From Pseudarthrobacter enclensis (lineage in GTDB: Bacteria > Actinomycetota > Actinomycetes > Actinomycetales > Micrococcaceae): a DNA stretch of 64,000 bases. The first letter of the stretch is position 1; the number at the start of each line of letters is the position of its first letter. The notes under the pieces are model-generated. The model was not told the origin of the DNA. It made no database searches and saw only the letters and a list, made by a program, of their open reading frames with translations. The stretch is from positions 53,106 to 117,105 of the forward strand of contig NZ_JAUSRE010000014.1 of assembly GCF_030811655.1 (NCBI RefSeq). Direction: 5' to 3'. Below are positions 24,752-34,237 of this stretch, piece after piece. Position numbers and translations under genes: made by a program.

Positions 24752-25564
24752 CTACCCCCGCGCAGTGAGGTCTGCGGAGATGAGCCTGGCGGTGGCCATG
24801 ATTTCCTGTGCCACCGACGCGAGGTAGCCTTCGGGGTCAGGCTTGGCCTCGACTGACTGGGCCTGCAGCGACACGTTCACGGCTGCCACCACCTTGGCAC
24901 CGTCATACACGGGCGCCGCGACGGACATGAGGCCAAGTTCCAGTTCCTGGTTGAGCAGGCACCAGCCTTGCGCGCGGACGGTTTCCAGGACGGCCAGCAA
25001 CTCGGCCGCTGTGCCCAGGGCACGCGGAGTGAGCGGCTTGATGTCCGCGGCCGCCAGGTACTCCTTGAGCTCGGCAGGGGGCAGGTGCGCGAGCAGTACC
25101 CGGCCCATCGACGTGGCGTACGCGGGGAAGCGGGTGCCCACTGTGATGCCGATGGTCATGATCCGGCGGGTGGTGACCCGGGCAATGTAGGCGATGTCGG
25201 TGCCGTCCAGCACGGCAGCGGAGGTGGACTCGCCCAGCTTCAGGGACAGTTCCTCCAGGTGTGGCTGCGCCAGCTGTGGCAGGGACAGCCCCGAGAGGTA
25301 CGCGTACCCCAGCTGGAGGACCTTGGCCGTCAGGGCGAACGTCTTGCCGTCGGTCCGGACGTACCCCAGTTCCACCAGGGTGTGCAGGAACCGGCGGGCG
25401 GTGGCGCGCGTCAGGTCGGTGCGGGAGGCGACCTCGCTGAGCGTCATGACGGGACGCTCAGCGTCGAAGGCCCGGATCACGGCCAGGCCCCGGGCCAGCG
25501 ACTGGACATACTGGTCGCTGGCCTGCGGGGCTGTCCTGGTCTCTGTCCCTGCGGCGTCGGTCAT
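24752..25564 (-). CDS. pcaR: IclR family regulator of the beta-ketoadipate operon
   Basis: 270 aa from ATG 25564, with AGGA nine bases upstream; a TTG at 25573 is less likely. The recognition region reads V-A-S-R-T-D-L-T-R-A-T-A-R-R-F-L-H-T-L and the effector domain G-I-T-V-G-T-R-F-P-A-Y-A-T-S-M-G-R-V-L-L, both typical of PcaR. It is the last gene of the pca run, 23 bp after pcaJ. By analogy it senses 3-oxoadipate or protocatechuate and controls pca genes, possibly through the operator at 35216-35236. Confidence 0.9.
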   Translation of the reverse strand: MTDAAGTETRTAPQASDQYVQSLARGLAVIRAFDAERPVMTLSEVASRTDLTRATARRFLHTLVELGYVRTDGKTFALTAKVLQLGYAYLSGLSLPQLAQPHLEELSLKLGESTSAAVLDGTDIAYIARVTTRRIMTIGITVGTRFPAYATSMGRVLLAHLPPAELKEYLAAADIKPLTPRALGTAAELLAVLETVRAQGWCLLNQELELGLMSVAAPVYDGAKVVAAVNVSLQAQSVEAKPDPEGYLASVAQEIMATARLISADLTARG

Positions 25565-25587
25565 GGTTACCAATCCTAGGGGCGTCC

Positions 25588-26262
25588 TCAGGCAGACGCG
25601 GCCTTGAGGGGGACGGGGATGAGCTCCTGGAGTTCTTCGAGGGTGCAGCCGAAGGTTTCGCGGACGGTCACGCCCTCGGGGCCGGTGAGGAACACGCCCC
25701 TGTCGGTGTAGACGCGGGTGACGCAGCCGACGCCGGTGACCGGGTAGGTGCAGGCGTCCACGATCTTCGAGGCGCCCTCGCGCGTGAGGAGGGTCATCAT
25801 GACGAAGACGTCCTTGGCGCCGGTGGCGAGGTCCATGGCACCGCCGACGGCGGGAATCGCGCCGGGTGCGCCAGTGTGCCAGTTGGCCAGGTCGCCGGTG
25901 ACGGAGACTTGGAACGCGCCCAGCACGCAGATGTCCAGGTGCCCGCCACGCATCATCGCGAACGAGTCCGCGTGGTGGAAGTACGACGCGCCGGGGAGTT
26001 CGGTGACCGGAATCTTGCCGGCGTTGATCAGGTCCTCGTCGATCTCATCCCCCTTGGCCTCGGGGCCCATGCCGAGCATCCCGTTCTCCGTGTGGAGGGT
26101 GATGTTCTGTTCCTCGGTGAGGTAGTTGGACACCAGCGTTGGCTGGCCGATGCCCAGGTTCACGAAGGACCCGGGCGCGATGTCGCGGGCTACCAGCTTG
26201 GCGAGGTCATCGCGGCCGAGGGCGGTTTCGGAGGTCTTGATGCTGGTGTCGGTGAGGCTCAT
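25588..26262 (-). CDS. pcaJ: 3-oxoadipate CoA-transferase subunit B
   Basis: 224 aa from ATG 26262; upstream codons in the same frame run into pcaI and are discarded. Class I CoA-transferase beta subunit with the catalytic Glu in T-E-N-G-M-L-G-M-G-P, followed by G-A-F-Q-V-S-V-T-G-D-L-A-N-W. With PcaI it moves CoA from succinyl-CoA to 3-oxoadipate. The start comes one base after the pcaI stop. Confidence 0.95.
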   Translation of the reverse strand: MSLTDTSIKTSETALGRDDLAKLVARDIAPGSFVNLGIGQPTLVSNYLTEEQNITLHTENGMLGMGPEAKGDEIDEDLINAGKIPVTELPGASYFHHADSFAMMRGGHLDICVLGAFQVSVTGDLANWHTGAPGAIPAVGGAMDLATGAKDVFVMMTLLTREGASKIVDACTYPVTGVGCVTRVYTDRGVFLTGPEGVTVRETFGCTLEELQELIPVPLKAASA

Positions 26263-26263
26263 T

Positions 26264-26965
26264 TCAGGCCGCCTTTCCTGCCGTGGTGGAGGTGCCCAGG
26301 CCGCTGCCGGCAACCTTGACGATGCTGTTGACGAAGATGCCGGGGGTCACGATGTTCTCCGGGTCCAGGACGCCGGTGGGGACGATGTCGGACACCTGCA
26401 CAATGGTGTGTTTCGCGGCGGCGGCCATGATGGGGCCGAAGTTGCGGGCGGTCTTGCGGTAGACGAGGTTGCCTTTCCCGTCCGCCTTGAGTGCCTTGAT
26501 CAGTGCGACGTCGGCGTGGATGGGGGTCTCGAAGACCTGCCATTTGCCGTCCAGGAACCGGGTTTCCTTGCCCTCGGCCAGCATGGTGCCGTAGCCGGTG
26601 GGGGTGAAGAACCCGCCGATGCCGGCACCGGCGGCGCGGATGCGTTCGGCGAGGTTGCCCTGCGGCACCAGTTCGAGCTCGATCTGGCCGGCCTTGTACT
26701 TGGCGTCGAAGTGCCAGGAATCGGACTGCCGCGGGAAGGAGCAGATCATCTTCTTCACCCGGCCTTCCTTGATGAGCAGCGCCAGGCCCTGGTCACCCTG
26801 CCCGGCATTGTTGTTCACCACCGTCAGCTCCGTGGCACCGCACTCCAGCAGCGCGTCGATCAGCTCAAACGGCTGGCCGGCGTTGCCGAACCCGCCGATC
26901 ATCACGGTGGAGCCGTCCTTGATCCCGGCCACGGCCTCCTGGACCGACTCAACAAAGTTCAGCAT
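26264..26965 (-). CDS. pcaI: 3-oxoadipate CoA-transferase subunit A
   Basis: 233 aa. Class I CoA-transferase alpha subunit with the CoA-binding loop M-I-G-G-F-G-N-A-G-Q-P (about 22-32) and N-N-A-G-Q-G-D-Q-G-L. It forms the A2B2 or AB complex with PcaJ for step five of the protocatechuate branch. It sits between pcaF (three-base gap) and pcaJ. Confidence 0.95.
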   Translation of the reverse strand: MLNFVESVQEAVAGIKDGSTVMIGGFGNAGQPFELIDALLECGATELTVVNNNAGQGDQGLALLIKEGRVKKMICSFPRQSDSWHFDAKYKAGQIELELVPQGNLAERIRAAGAGIGGFFTPTGYGTMLAEGKETRFLDGKWQVFETPIHADVALIKALKADGKGNLVYRKTARNFGPIMAAAAKHTIVQVSDIVPTGVLDPENIVTPGIFVNSIVKVAGSGLGTSTTAGKAA

Positions 26966-26968
26966 TAC

Positions 26969-28165
26969 TTACGCCTTTCCAGCGGTGACGTTTTCGAGGA
27001 CGACGGCCAGGCCCTGGCCGACGCCGATGCAGATGGCGGCCACGCCCCAGCGTTCCCCGGAGGCCTGCAGGGACCGGGCCAGGGTGCCCAGGATCCGGGT
27101 CCCGGAAGCACCCAGCGGGTGGCCCATCGCGATGGCGCCGCCGTGCCGGTTCACAATGTTGTGGTCGATGCCCCAGGCGTTGATGCAGGCCAGGGACTGC
27201 GCGGCGAAGGCTTCGTTAAGTTCGACGGCGCCCACCTGGTCCCAGCCGATGCCCGCCTTTTCGAGGGCCTTGTTCGCCGCCTCGACGGGGCCGTAGCCGA
27301 AGTACTGAGGGTCGTTGGCGTGCGCGCCGCGCCCGGCAATACGGGCCAGCGGATCCAACCCCAGCAGCCCGGCGGCCGCCTCGGACCCCACCCAGGCCGC
27401 GGAGGCGCCGTCGGACAACGGCGACGCGTTGCCGGCGGTAACCGTGCCGTTCTCGGTCCGGAACACCGTCTTGAGCCCCGCAAGCTTCTCCGCGGACGAG
27501 CCGGGGCGCACCCCTTCGTCCCGCACCAGGTCCGTTCCCGGCACCGGAGCCACCAGGTTGTCATAGAACCCTTCGTCCCAGGCGGCGGCGGACAGGTTGT
27601 GCGAGGCCGCGGCGAACTCGTCCTGCGCCTCCCGGGTGACCCCGTACTTCTCGCGGAGCCGCTCGGTGGCCTCGCCCAGGGAAATGGTCCACTCCTTGGG
27701 CATCGCCTTGTTCACCAGGCGCCAGCCCAGCGTGGTGGACGCCAGGGTCATGTCGCCGGCCGGGTACGGCTTCTCCGTCTTCGGCAAAACCCACGGGGCA
27801 CGGGACATCGATTCCGCACCACCGACGAGCAGCAGGTCGGCGTCGCCGGCATTGATCTGGCGGGACGCGATGATCGCCGCATCCAGCGAGGACCCACAGA
27901 GCCGGTTTACGGTCGTGCCCGGGATCGACACCGGCAGCCCGGCCAGCAGGGTGCCCATCCGGGCGATGTTGCGGTTTTCCTCGCCGGCGCCGTTCGCGTT
28001 GCCGAACACCACCTCATCAATCCGCTCAACATCAAGACCCGGAGCGCGCCGCACCGACTCCTTGATCACGTGCGCGGCAAGGTCATCCGGACGCACAGCG
28101 GCAAGCCCGGAGCCGAACTTACCGAACGGGGTGCGCACGGCGTCGTACACAAAAGCCTGGTTCAT
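26969..28165 (-). CDS. pcaF: 3-oxoadipyl-CoA thiolase
   Basis: 398 aa thiolase. It shows the acyl-accepting Cys in N-R-L-C-G-S-S-L, the His in G-G-A-I-A-M-G-H-P-L-G-A-S-G, and the C-terminal second Cys in A-I-C-I-G-V-G-Q-G. It cleaves 3-oxoadipyl-CoA with CoA to succinyl-CoA and acetyl-CoA, the last step of the pathway. The start overlaps the pcaC stop by four bases. Confidence 0.95.
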   Translation of the reverse strand: MNQAFVYDAVRTPFGKFGSGLAAVRPDDLAAHVIKESVRRAPGLDVERIDEVVFGNANGAGEENRNIARMGTLLAGLPVSIPGTTVNRLCGSSLDAAIIASRQINAGDADLLLVGGAESMSRAPWVLPKTEKPYPAGDMTLASTTLGWRLVNKAMPKEWTISLGEATERLREKYGVTREAQDEFAAASHNLSAAAWDEGFYDNLVAPVPGTDLVRDEGVRPGSSAEKLAGLKTVFRTENGTVTAGNASPLSDGASAAWVGSEAAAGLLGLDPLARIAGRGAHANDPQYFGYGPVEAANKALEKAGIGWDQVGAVELNEAFAAQSLACINAWGIDHNIVNRHGGAIAMGHPLGASGTRILGTLARSLQASGERWGVAAICIGVGQGLAVVLENVTAGKA

Positions 28166-28602
28166 GAAGGTTCATCCATTTCTTTGAAGACCTGCTGGGC
28201 GGTCTTGAAGGCGGTGTTGGCGGAGGGAACTCCGCAGTAGATGGCGGTCTGCAGCAGGATTTCCTTGATCTCGTCCCTGCTGAGGCCGTTGGTGATGGCA
28301 GCACGGATGTGCATGGCCAACTCCTCCCAGTGGCCGTGCGCCACCATGGCGGTAATGGTGACCGCGGAGCGCATCTGCCGGGTCAGGCCGGGACGGGTCC
28401 AGATGCCGCCCCAGGCGATGCGGGTGATCATGTCCTGGAAGTCGTCGGTGAACTCGTCCTTGTTGGCGTTGGCACGGTCCACGTGTGCATCACCCAGGAC
28501 TTCACGCCGGACCACCATGCCGCCGTCGTAAATTTCCTGGCTGGTGGCGCCGGGTTGGACTACGCCGCGACGGTCAGCAGACTGCCGTTCCGCGCCGCTC
28601 AT
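28162..28602 (-). CDS. pcaC: 4-carboxymuconolactone decarboxylase
   Basis: 146 aa of the CMD/AhpD-like fold. It reads F-T-D-D-F-Q-D-M-I-T-R-I-A-W-G-G-I-W near residues 53-70 and H-I-R-A-A-I-T-N-G-L-S-R-D-E-I-K-E further on, typical of PcaC. It converts 4-carboxymuconolactone to 3-oxoadipate enol-lactone. In many actinobacteria pcaC and pcaD are fused as pcaL; here they are separate, with overlapping ATGA. Confidence 0.95.
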   Translation of the reverse strand: MSGAERQSADRRGVVQPGATSQEIYDGGMVVRREVLGDAHVDRANANKDEFTDDFQDMITRIAWGGIWTRPGLTRQMRSAVTITAMVAHGHWEELAMHIRAAITNGLSRDEIKEILLQTAIYCGVPSANTAFKTAQQVFKEMDEPS

Positions 28603-29417
28603 TTGGCTGCCGCCCGCGATTCGACCCAGCTGATCAGGCTGCGCATGAGATCGGCGACATGCGCCGGGGCCTCGGCGGGAGCCAGGTGGGCGATCCCCTC
28701 GATGGTGACAGCCGTGGCGGTGCCGCCCCCGGCGGTGATGCCCGCAGCCACTTCCTCCGCCATGGCCGGGGTAGCCACACCGTCCAGTGCACCGGCGATG
28801 ACCTGGGTGGGGACGGTGATGCCGCCGAGCTCATTGCGGACGTCAAAGGCGGCCAGCGCTTCGCAGCAGAAGGCGTAGCTGAAACGGTCCGCGTCCCGGA
28901 GGGAATGCAGGAGCCGGCTGCTGAATTCGGGTTCCCGGTCCATGAAGCCCGGGGCGAACCAGCGCTGCGCGGAGCCCTGGATCATTACCGGCGTGCCCTG
29001 GGTGCGGACGGTTTCGGCGCGCTCCAGCCAGCCCTCGGGGGTACCGATCTTGGCGCCGCTGTTCTGCACGGACAGGCTCTTGAGGCGCTCCCCGTGCCTG
29101 ATGCCCAGCTGGAGCCCCACGGCACCCCCCAGGGAAACACCGGCGTAGTGGAAATTCTCACCGGGGGCGATCGAATCAACCAGGTCCACCAGAGCGTCAG
29201 CCAGCGCGGCGACGTCGAACGCGGCGGTGGCGACCGGAGAAACCCCGTGGCCTGGCAGGTCCCACGCCACCACGTCGTAGTCATGGCCGAGCAGGGATGC
29301 CACCCTGTTCCACAGGATCGACGAGGTGCCCAGGGACGGACCGGCCACCACCAGGGGGTGGTCGCCCAGGGGTCGCTGGGGGGACAGCAGCGCTGCTTTC
29401 AGGGCCGGTTTAGCCAT
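28599..29417 (-). CDS. pcaD: 3-oxoadipate enol-lactone hydrolase
   Basis: 272 aa from ATG 29417, which has GGAG upstream and overlaps the pcaB stop; longer starts lie inside pcaB. Alpha/beta hydrolase with the nucleophile elbow A-G-V-S-L-G-G-A-V-G, oxyanion region A-G-P-S-L-G-T-S, and the late acid and His (G-A-L-D-G-V; G-I-A-H-L-A-P-A-E). It opens the enol-lactone to 3-oxoadipate. Confidence 0.94.
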   Translation of the reverse strand: MAKPALKAALLSPQRPLGDHPLVVAGPSLGTSSILWNRVASLLGHDYDVVAWDLPGHGVSPVATAAFDVAALADALVDLVDSIAPGENFHYAGVSLGGAVGLQLGIRHGERLKSLSVQNSGAKIGTPEGWLERAETVRTQGTPVMIQGSAQRWFAPGFMDREPEFSSRLLHSLRDADRFSYAFCCEALAAFDVRNELGGITVPTQVIAGALDGVATPAMAEEVAAGITAGGGTATAVTIEGIAHLAPAEAPAHVADLMRSLISWVESRAAAK

Positions 29418-30882
29418 GGGAAGCTCCATTCGCGTCGGGGGAAACAAAGTCAGGGAAGGCTGCCAGGATGCGGCGGGTAATCTCCGCCGACTGGCCAAGG
29501 TAGCTGGCGGGGTCCAGGAGCTCTTCCAGCCGTGCATCAGGGACGACGAGGGCGGGAACTGCGTCACGGACCAGCTTGCGGTACGTGGCGGCCTGCTCTG
29601 CGGGGGGCACCTGCAGCGTTTGGTCCACCACGTGCTGCAGCTGCTGCTGGCCGCTGCGGCCGTCCTGCTCCGTCAGCAGTGGGGCCACTGCGGTGCTAAC
29701 GCCTTCGGCCAGCAGCAGCGGTCCGGCAAGCTCCAGGTTGCGGCGCATGGCGGCCGGGAACACGCCCAGCCCTTCAGCGAGTTCCCGGATGTGCCCGGCC
29801 GCACCGAGGGTGAGGGCCAGCAGCTGCCGCAGTGCCGGCCACTCGGTATGCCAGGCCCCGTCCGGGCGTTCGTCGTTGAAGTTGGCGGCCGCCACGTGCA
29901 GCTGGGCTGCCAGCTGTGGCGCCTGCAGGGCGGCACTGCGGACCAGGACGGACAGTACGGGGTTCTGTTTCTGCGGCATGGCGGAGGACACCCCGCGGCC
30001 GGCGGCGCGCGGCTCGGCGAGCTCGGCCACTTCCGGACGGCTCAGGAACAGGACATCCGCGGCGATCTTGCCGAAGGCGTCCAGTACAGAGGCGAGAGCG
30101 TGCCCGAGGGACGTGATGGCAAGGCGGTTGGTGTGCCAGGGAGCCGGGGCCGGGGCCAGGCCAAGCTGGGCTGCCAGGTTGTCGGCAAGGCTGAACGGCG
30201 TCGCGTGCGAGCCCTCTGTCAGCACGGTTCCGGCCGCGAGAGTTCCGGCCGCACCGCCGAACTGGACCGGGAACTGCAGTGCCTCCAGCTGGCGGCCCGC
30301 GGCGGCCACGCCCTGGAACCACTGCGCCGCCCGAAGCCCGAAGGTGTAAGGAAGCGAATGCTGCGTCAGGCTCCTGCCCACGCACAGGGTGTCCCCATGC
30401 TGCCCGGCCAGGTGCGCGAGCGCCGCCGTGGTGCCTTTCAGGTCCGCCAGGACCGCGTGGACGGTGTTGCGGGCCAGCAGCATCAGGGCGGTGTCCAGGA
30501 CGTCCTGGCTGGTCAGCGAGGTGTGCACCGCCCGCGCCGCACCAACTCCGGCGGTGTCCAGCGCCGCAACCTTCTTCCGGAGGTCCGCCAGCAGCGGGAT
30601 TACCGGGTTGCCGCCGCCCTGGGCACGCAGCGCAGTATCGGCCAGGTCGTAGCGCCCCGCCTCAGCGGCGGAGGCCACGACGGCGGCGGCACCGGCAGGT
30701 GCCAGGCCCGCCCGTTGCAGCACGGCGGCCCAGCCCGATTCGACGGCGAGGATCGCCGCCAGCACTGCCCGGTCCCCCGTCAGCGCCGCCACCAAGGGTG
30801 ACGCTGAGACGGGACTGAGCAGGCCGGCGTCGGCCTCTTCCGCGAAGGCGCGCAGATCTCCCGTGGCGGCGGCGTGGGTCAC
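29410..30882 (-). CDS. pcaB: 3-carboxy-cis,cis-muconate cycloisomerase
   Basis: 490 aa of the fumarase/aspartase superfamily, with the signature segment S-S-A-M-P-Q-K-Q-N-P near residue 310. It forms 4-carboxymuconolactone. The GTG start overlaps the pcaG stop (GTGA). Many PcaB proteins are about 350-450 aa, so this is a long version; the extra length is mainly C-terminal, where R-D-A-V-P-A-L-V-V-P-D-A-R-L-E-E-L-L-D-P resembles adenylosuccinate-lyase-type ends. Confidence 0.93.
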   Translation of the reverse strand: MTHAAATGDLRAFAEEADAGLLSPVSASPLVAALTGDRAVLAAILAVESGWAAVLQRAGLAPAGAAAVVASAAEAGRYDLADTALRAQGGGNPVIPLLADLRKKVAALDTAGVGAARAVHTSLTSQDVLDTALMLLARNTVHAVLADLKGTTAALAHLAGQHGDTLCVGRSLTQHSLPYTFGLRAAQWFQGVAAAGRQLEALQFPVQFGGAAGTLAAGTVLTEGSHATPFSLADNLAAQLGLAPAPAPWHTNRLAITSLGHALASVLDAFGKIAADVLFLSRPEVAELAEPRAAGRGVSSAMPQKQNPVLSVLVRSAALQAPQLAAQLHVAAANFNDERPDGAWHTEWPALRQLLALTLGAAGHIRELAEGLGVFPAAMRRNLELAGPLLLAEGVSTAVAPLLTEQDGRSGQQQLQHVVDQTLQVPPAEQAATYRKLVRDAVPALVVPDARLEELLDPASYLGQSAEITRRILAAFPDFVSPDANGASHG

Positions 30883-31436
30883 TGGAAGTCCAGGAAGACC
30901 GTCTCGTCCCCGCCCTGGAGACGGATGTCCCAGGTGAGGCCGCCGTCGGGATCGCGGCGGGCGATCAGCGTCTTGCGGCGCTCGGGGTCGAGCGCGCTGA
31001 GCAGGGGGTCGTTGGCCAGGGCCTCGGTGTCCTCGGGGAGGTAGATGCGGGTGAACAGTCGGTTGGTGAGGCCCCGGGCGAAGAGCGCCACGGAGATGAA
31101 GGGTGCGGCACCCGGCTTGGTGGGGCCGGGGTTGACGGTGGTGAAGGTGAACACGCCGGTGTTGCCCACGGCGCCGCGGCCCCAGCCGGTGAAGGTGTAG
31201 CCGTCACGGACCAGGGACCCGGTGCGCTGGACGATGTTGCCCTCCGCGTCGGGCTGCCAGATTTCCAGGATGGCGTCCGGAATGGTGTGCCCGGCGCCGT
31301 CATACACGGTGCCCTGCAGGCGGATGGAACCGGGTGAGCCCGGGGCCAGGAGTTCGTTGTCCTTCTCGAACGGGAGGGCGTAGCCGTAGAACGGGCCCAC
31401 GGTCTGGCCGGGGGTGGGTACCAGTTTGGTGCTCAT
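30879..31436 (-). CDS. pcaG: Protocatechuate 3,4-dioxygenase alpha subunit
   Basis: 185 aa intradiol dioxygenase subunit, starting P-T-P-G-Q-T-V-G-P-F-Y-G-Y-A-L-P as PcaG does. The beta-sandwich strand L-E-I-W-Q-P-D-A-E-G is clear. Alpha subunits lack the iron ligands, which are in PcaH. Together they cleave protocatechuate to 3-carboxy-cis,cis-muconate. The start is two bases after the pcaH stop. Confidence 0.95.
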   Translation of the reverse strand: MSTKLVPTPGQTVGPFYGYALPFEKDNELLAPGSPGSIRLQGTVYDGAGHTIPDAILEIWQPDAEGNIVQRTGSLVRDGYTFTGWGRGAVGNTGVFTFTTVNPGPTKPGAAPFISVALFARGLTNRLFTRIYLPEDTEALANDPLLSALDPERRKTLIARRDPDGGLTWDIRLQGGDETVFLDFQ

Positions 31437-31438
31437 CT

Positions 31439-32308
31439 CTACTCCTCATCCCCGGCGTCGCCGTATGCTTCATTTTCGGTCCAGGTCCGCTTGGGACCGG
31501 TCAGGACGATGTCCCAGTTGTAGCCGAGTGCCCACTCGGGTTCGGTGAGGCTGTGGTCGTAGGTGGCCACCAGCCGGTCGCGGGCGTCCTGGTCCACGAT
31601 GGTCTGGTAGATGGGGTCCAGCGGGAAGAGCTGGTCTCCGGGGAAGTACATCTGGGTGATGATGCGCTGCGTGAATTCGGTGCCGAACAGCGAAAAGTGG
31701 ATGTGCGCCGGGCGCCACGCGTTCAGGTGGTTCTTCCACGGGTAGGCGCCGGGCTTGATGGTGGTAAACCGGTACGAGCCGTCCGGGCCGGTGATGCAGC
31801 GGCCGATACCCGTGAAGTTGGGGTCGATCGGGGCAGGGTGCTGGTCGCGCTTGTGGATGTAGCGGCCGGAAGAGTTGGCCTGCCAGATCTCCACCAGCTG
31901 CCCGGCTACCGGGCGGCCGTCGCCGTCCAGGACCTTGCCGGAGACGATGATGCGCTCACCGAGCGGTTCGCCGTTGTGCTGGATGGTCAGGTCCGATTCC
32001 AGCGCGTGCACGTCCTGGTGCCCGAACGCCGGCGAGTACAGCTCGATGGTCTCGGGGTCGGCGTGCTGCAGGCTCTTGGTGGGGTGGCGCAGGATGCTGC
32101 TGCGGTACGGCGGGTAGTCCAGGCGGGGCTGGATCTCGGCCTGGGCGCCGTCTTTGAGGGCCCGCTGGTATGCCTCGCCGATGGCGTTGATCTCTGCACT
32201 GAGGTCCGCCTGGGATTCGATGGCCTTGTCCAGCTGGTGGGCAGCCTTCGGTTCGGCCGGGGGCACGAGTTCCTCGGACTCCAGCTCTGCGGTGATGTCT
32301 TCCGGCAC
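31439..32308 (-). CDS. pcaH: Protocatechuate 3,4-dioxygenase beta subunit
   Basis: 289 aa; an N-terminal extension of about 60 residues precedes the PcaH core, as in other actinobacteria. The catalytic subunit binds Fe(III) through two Tyr and two His. Visible are G-A-Y-P-W-K-N-H and R-P-A-H-I-H-F-S, containing one Tyr and both His ligands, and L-V-E-I-W-Q-A-N. The GTG start has AAAGGAG upstream. It follows qsuB by 45 bp. Confidence 0.95.
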   Translation of the reverse strand: MPEDITAELESEELVPPAEPKAAHQLDKAIESQADLSAEINAIGEAYQRALKDGAQAEIQPRLDYPPYRSSILRHPTKSLQHADPETIELYSPAFGHQDVHALESDLTIQHNGEPLGERIIVSGKVLDGDGRPVAGQLVEIWQANSSGRYIHKRDQHPAPIDPNFTGIGRCITGPDGSYRFTTIKPGAYPWKNHLNAWRPAHIHFSLFGTEFTQRIITQMYFPGDQLFPLDPIYQTIVDQDARDRLVATYDHSLTEPEWALGYNWDIVLTGPKRTWTENEAYGDAGDEE

Positions 32309-32353
32309 GGCTGGCTCCTTTCTGATCTGTTGGTTGTCTTGCGTCTGTGGCTT

Positions 32354-34237
32354 TTACGGCCGGGGGCTGCGGTGCAGCGAGTCGTACTGCACGGCGTGGC
32401 GCACCGGAGCATTCGGGGCGCCGTAGCCGTCATAGTTTCCGCGGCGTTCCACCATCTCGAAGAACACACTGCCCACCGTGGCCGTATAGAAGTGCAGGAA
32501 TTCGCCGTCGGCGTCGCGGTCGAACAGCAGGTTGAGTTCCTGGAGGGTGGCCAGGAATTCCGGCTCAAGATCAAACCGGGCGTCAAGGTCCTCGTAGTAG
32601 TTGGCCGGGATCTGCAGGAATTCCAGGCCCCGGTCCCGCGCGGCGCGGGCCGTTGCCACGAGGTCGTCCACGGCGAAGGCGATGTGCTCCTGGTAGGTCT
32701 TGCGGGCCTCGTTCCGCGCCTGCTGGATGGGGGCGAGGTTCAGGACGAGCCGAACCGCACCGTTGGAGGTCTGCATGACCTGGGAACGGACCAGGCCGCT
32801 GGGGCTGGGCACCTCGGCAAAGGGCTGGGGCTCCAGGGCCAAGGCACTCGCATAGAAGAGGACCGCTTCGTCGAAGTGCTGCCACGGCTGGGCGAGGTTG
32901 ACGTGGTCAATGACCGCCCTGGCTCCAGCGGAGGGGTGTTCCAGCCCTTCCCCAAATTCGTGCGTCCAGGCAGCCGTTCCGTCCGGGCTGCCCTGGCAGA
33001 GGAAGATCTCGGTGGAGTCCGGCGCGGAAATGCCTTGGAACACTTCCTCGTCCGCCTGGACCTTGCGGGCCACCACCGGGGCCTTGAGCTGCTGCGCCCG
33101 GGCGGAGGCAATCACGGGGGAATCGACGTCGAACCCCAGCGCGGCGATGGCAGGTTCCGCGTGCTGCGCGGCCTGTTCGTTGATGATCACCCGGGCCTGG
33201 CCCATGGTCCACAGCTGGACGTCCTTGGTGCGGTGCCGGCCCTCGAACGCGAAGCCGAGCTGGCCAAGGAGCTTCTCCAGCTGCGCGGTATCGTCCGCCT
33301 TCACTTCGGCGAAGTTGAACCCGGCTGGTTCGTTCACCTTGGGCAGCGTGGCCAGTTCCATGGGATAACGACGGCGGTTCGGGCCGCCGGCGCCCTGCAC
33401 GGTGTCCGTGGAGGTGCCGGCAAGCCACTTGGCGCTCTGTTCCTCCAGCCAGATGAGGGAGCGCATGGCGTCCACCGCGGTGCGTTCGACGTCGGACTGC
33501 CGGAAGACGTCGTTGAAGACCTCCAGCGAGACCGGCCCGGTGTATCCGGCGCGGACCACGTGGCCCATGAACTTGGCCAGCTCGAACTGCCCCTCTCCCG
33601 GGAAGACCCGGTAGTGGCGGCTCCAGGACAGGACGTCCATGGAGAGCTTGGGGGCGTCGGCTACCTGGACGAAGAAGATCTTGTCCGGGTTGAAGGCCTC
33701 GATGTGGGAGGTCTCCCAGTCGCGGGACAGGATGTGGAAGGAGTCCAGGCAGGTGCCGAGGTTGGGGTGGTCCACCATCTCCACGAGGCGGTGGGCGTGC
33801 TCGTAGTCGTTGACGTACTTGCCCCAGGCCAGTGCCTCGTAGGCGACTTTGATGCCGTGGTCGCCGGCGAGGTTGGCGAGCTGCGCCAGCTGTTCGGCGC
33901 GGACGGTGTCGTCGTCAATCGTGGCGGTGGCAACGTTGGAGCAGACCAGGATGGTGTCCATGCCCAGGCGGGACATGAGCTTGAATTTCGCTTCTGCGCG
34001 GCGGAGGTTGGCTTTCAGCAGGTCAGGGGTGACGCCGTCGAAATCCCGGAACGGCTGGTACAGGTCCAGGCCCAGGCCCAGGTCCGCGGCCATGGTGCGT
34101 ACCTGTTCGGGGCTGAGGGGCGAGGTGACCAGGTCCTGCTCGAAGATCTCGATGCCGTCGAAGCCCGCGATGGCGCAGGCGTGCATCTTTTCCTTCAGTG
34201 TGCCGGAGAGGCAGACGGTGGCGATTCCAGTGCGCAT
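32354..34237 (-). CDS. qsuB: 3-dehydroshikimate dehydratase, fused to an HPPD-like domain
   Basis: 627 aa; Corynebacterium glutamicum QsuB is about 618. The N-terminal half (1-270) is a sugar-phosphate-isomerase-type TIM barrel with I-A-G-F-D-G-I-E-I-F-E, V-A-Y-E-A-L-A-W-G-K and L-D-S-F-H metal-ligand strands; it dehydrates 3-dehydroshikimate to protocatechuate. The C-terminal half is a vicinal-oxygen-chelate pair (I-D-H-V-N-L-A; H-I-A-F-A-V-D-D and a late E-F-L-H-F-Y region), like 4-hydroxyphenylpyruvate dioxygenase. Its role in QsuB-type enzymes is less clear. It overlaps the upstream dehydrogenase stop by one base. Confidence 0.93.
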   Translation of the reverse strand: MRTGIATVCLSGTLKEKMHACAIAGFDGIEIFEQDLVTSPLSPEQVRTMAADLGLGLDLYQPFRDFDGVTPDLLKANLRRAEAKFKLMSRLGMDTILVCSNVATATIDDDTVRAEQLAQLANLAGDHGIKVAYEALAWGKYVNDYEHAHRLVEMVDHPNLGTCLDSFHILSRDWETSHIEAFNPDKIFFVQVADAPKLSMDVLSWSRHYRVFPGEGQFELAKFMGHVVRAGYTGPVSLEVFNDVFRQSDVERTAVDAMRSLIWLEEQSAKWLAGTSTDTVQGAGGPNRRRYPMELATLPKVNEPAGFNFAEVKADDTAQLEKLLGQLGFAFEGRHRTKDVQLWTMGQARVIINEQAAQHAEPAIAALGFDVDSPVIASARAQQLKAPVVARKVQADEEVFQGISAPDSTEIFLCQGSPDGTAAWTHEFGEGLEHPSAGARAVIDHVNLAQPWQHFDEAVLFYASALALEPQPFAEVPSPSGLVRSQVMQTSNGAVRLVLNLAPIQQARNEARKTYQEHIAFAVDDLVATARAARDRGLEFLQIPANYYEDLDARFDLEPEFLATLQELNLLFDRDADGEFLHFYTATVGSVFFEMVERRGNYDGYGAPNAPVRHAVQYDSLHRSPRP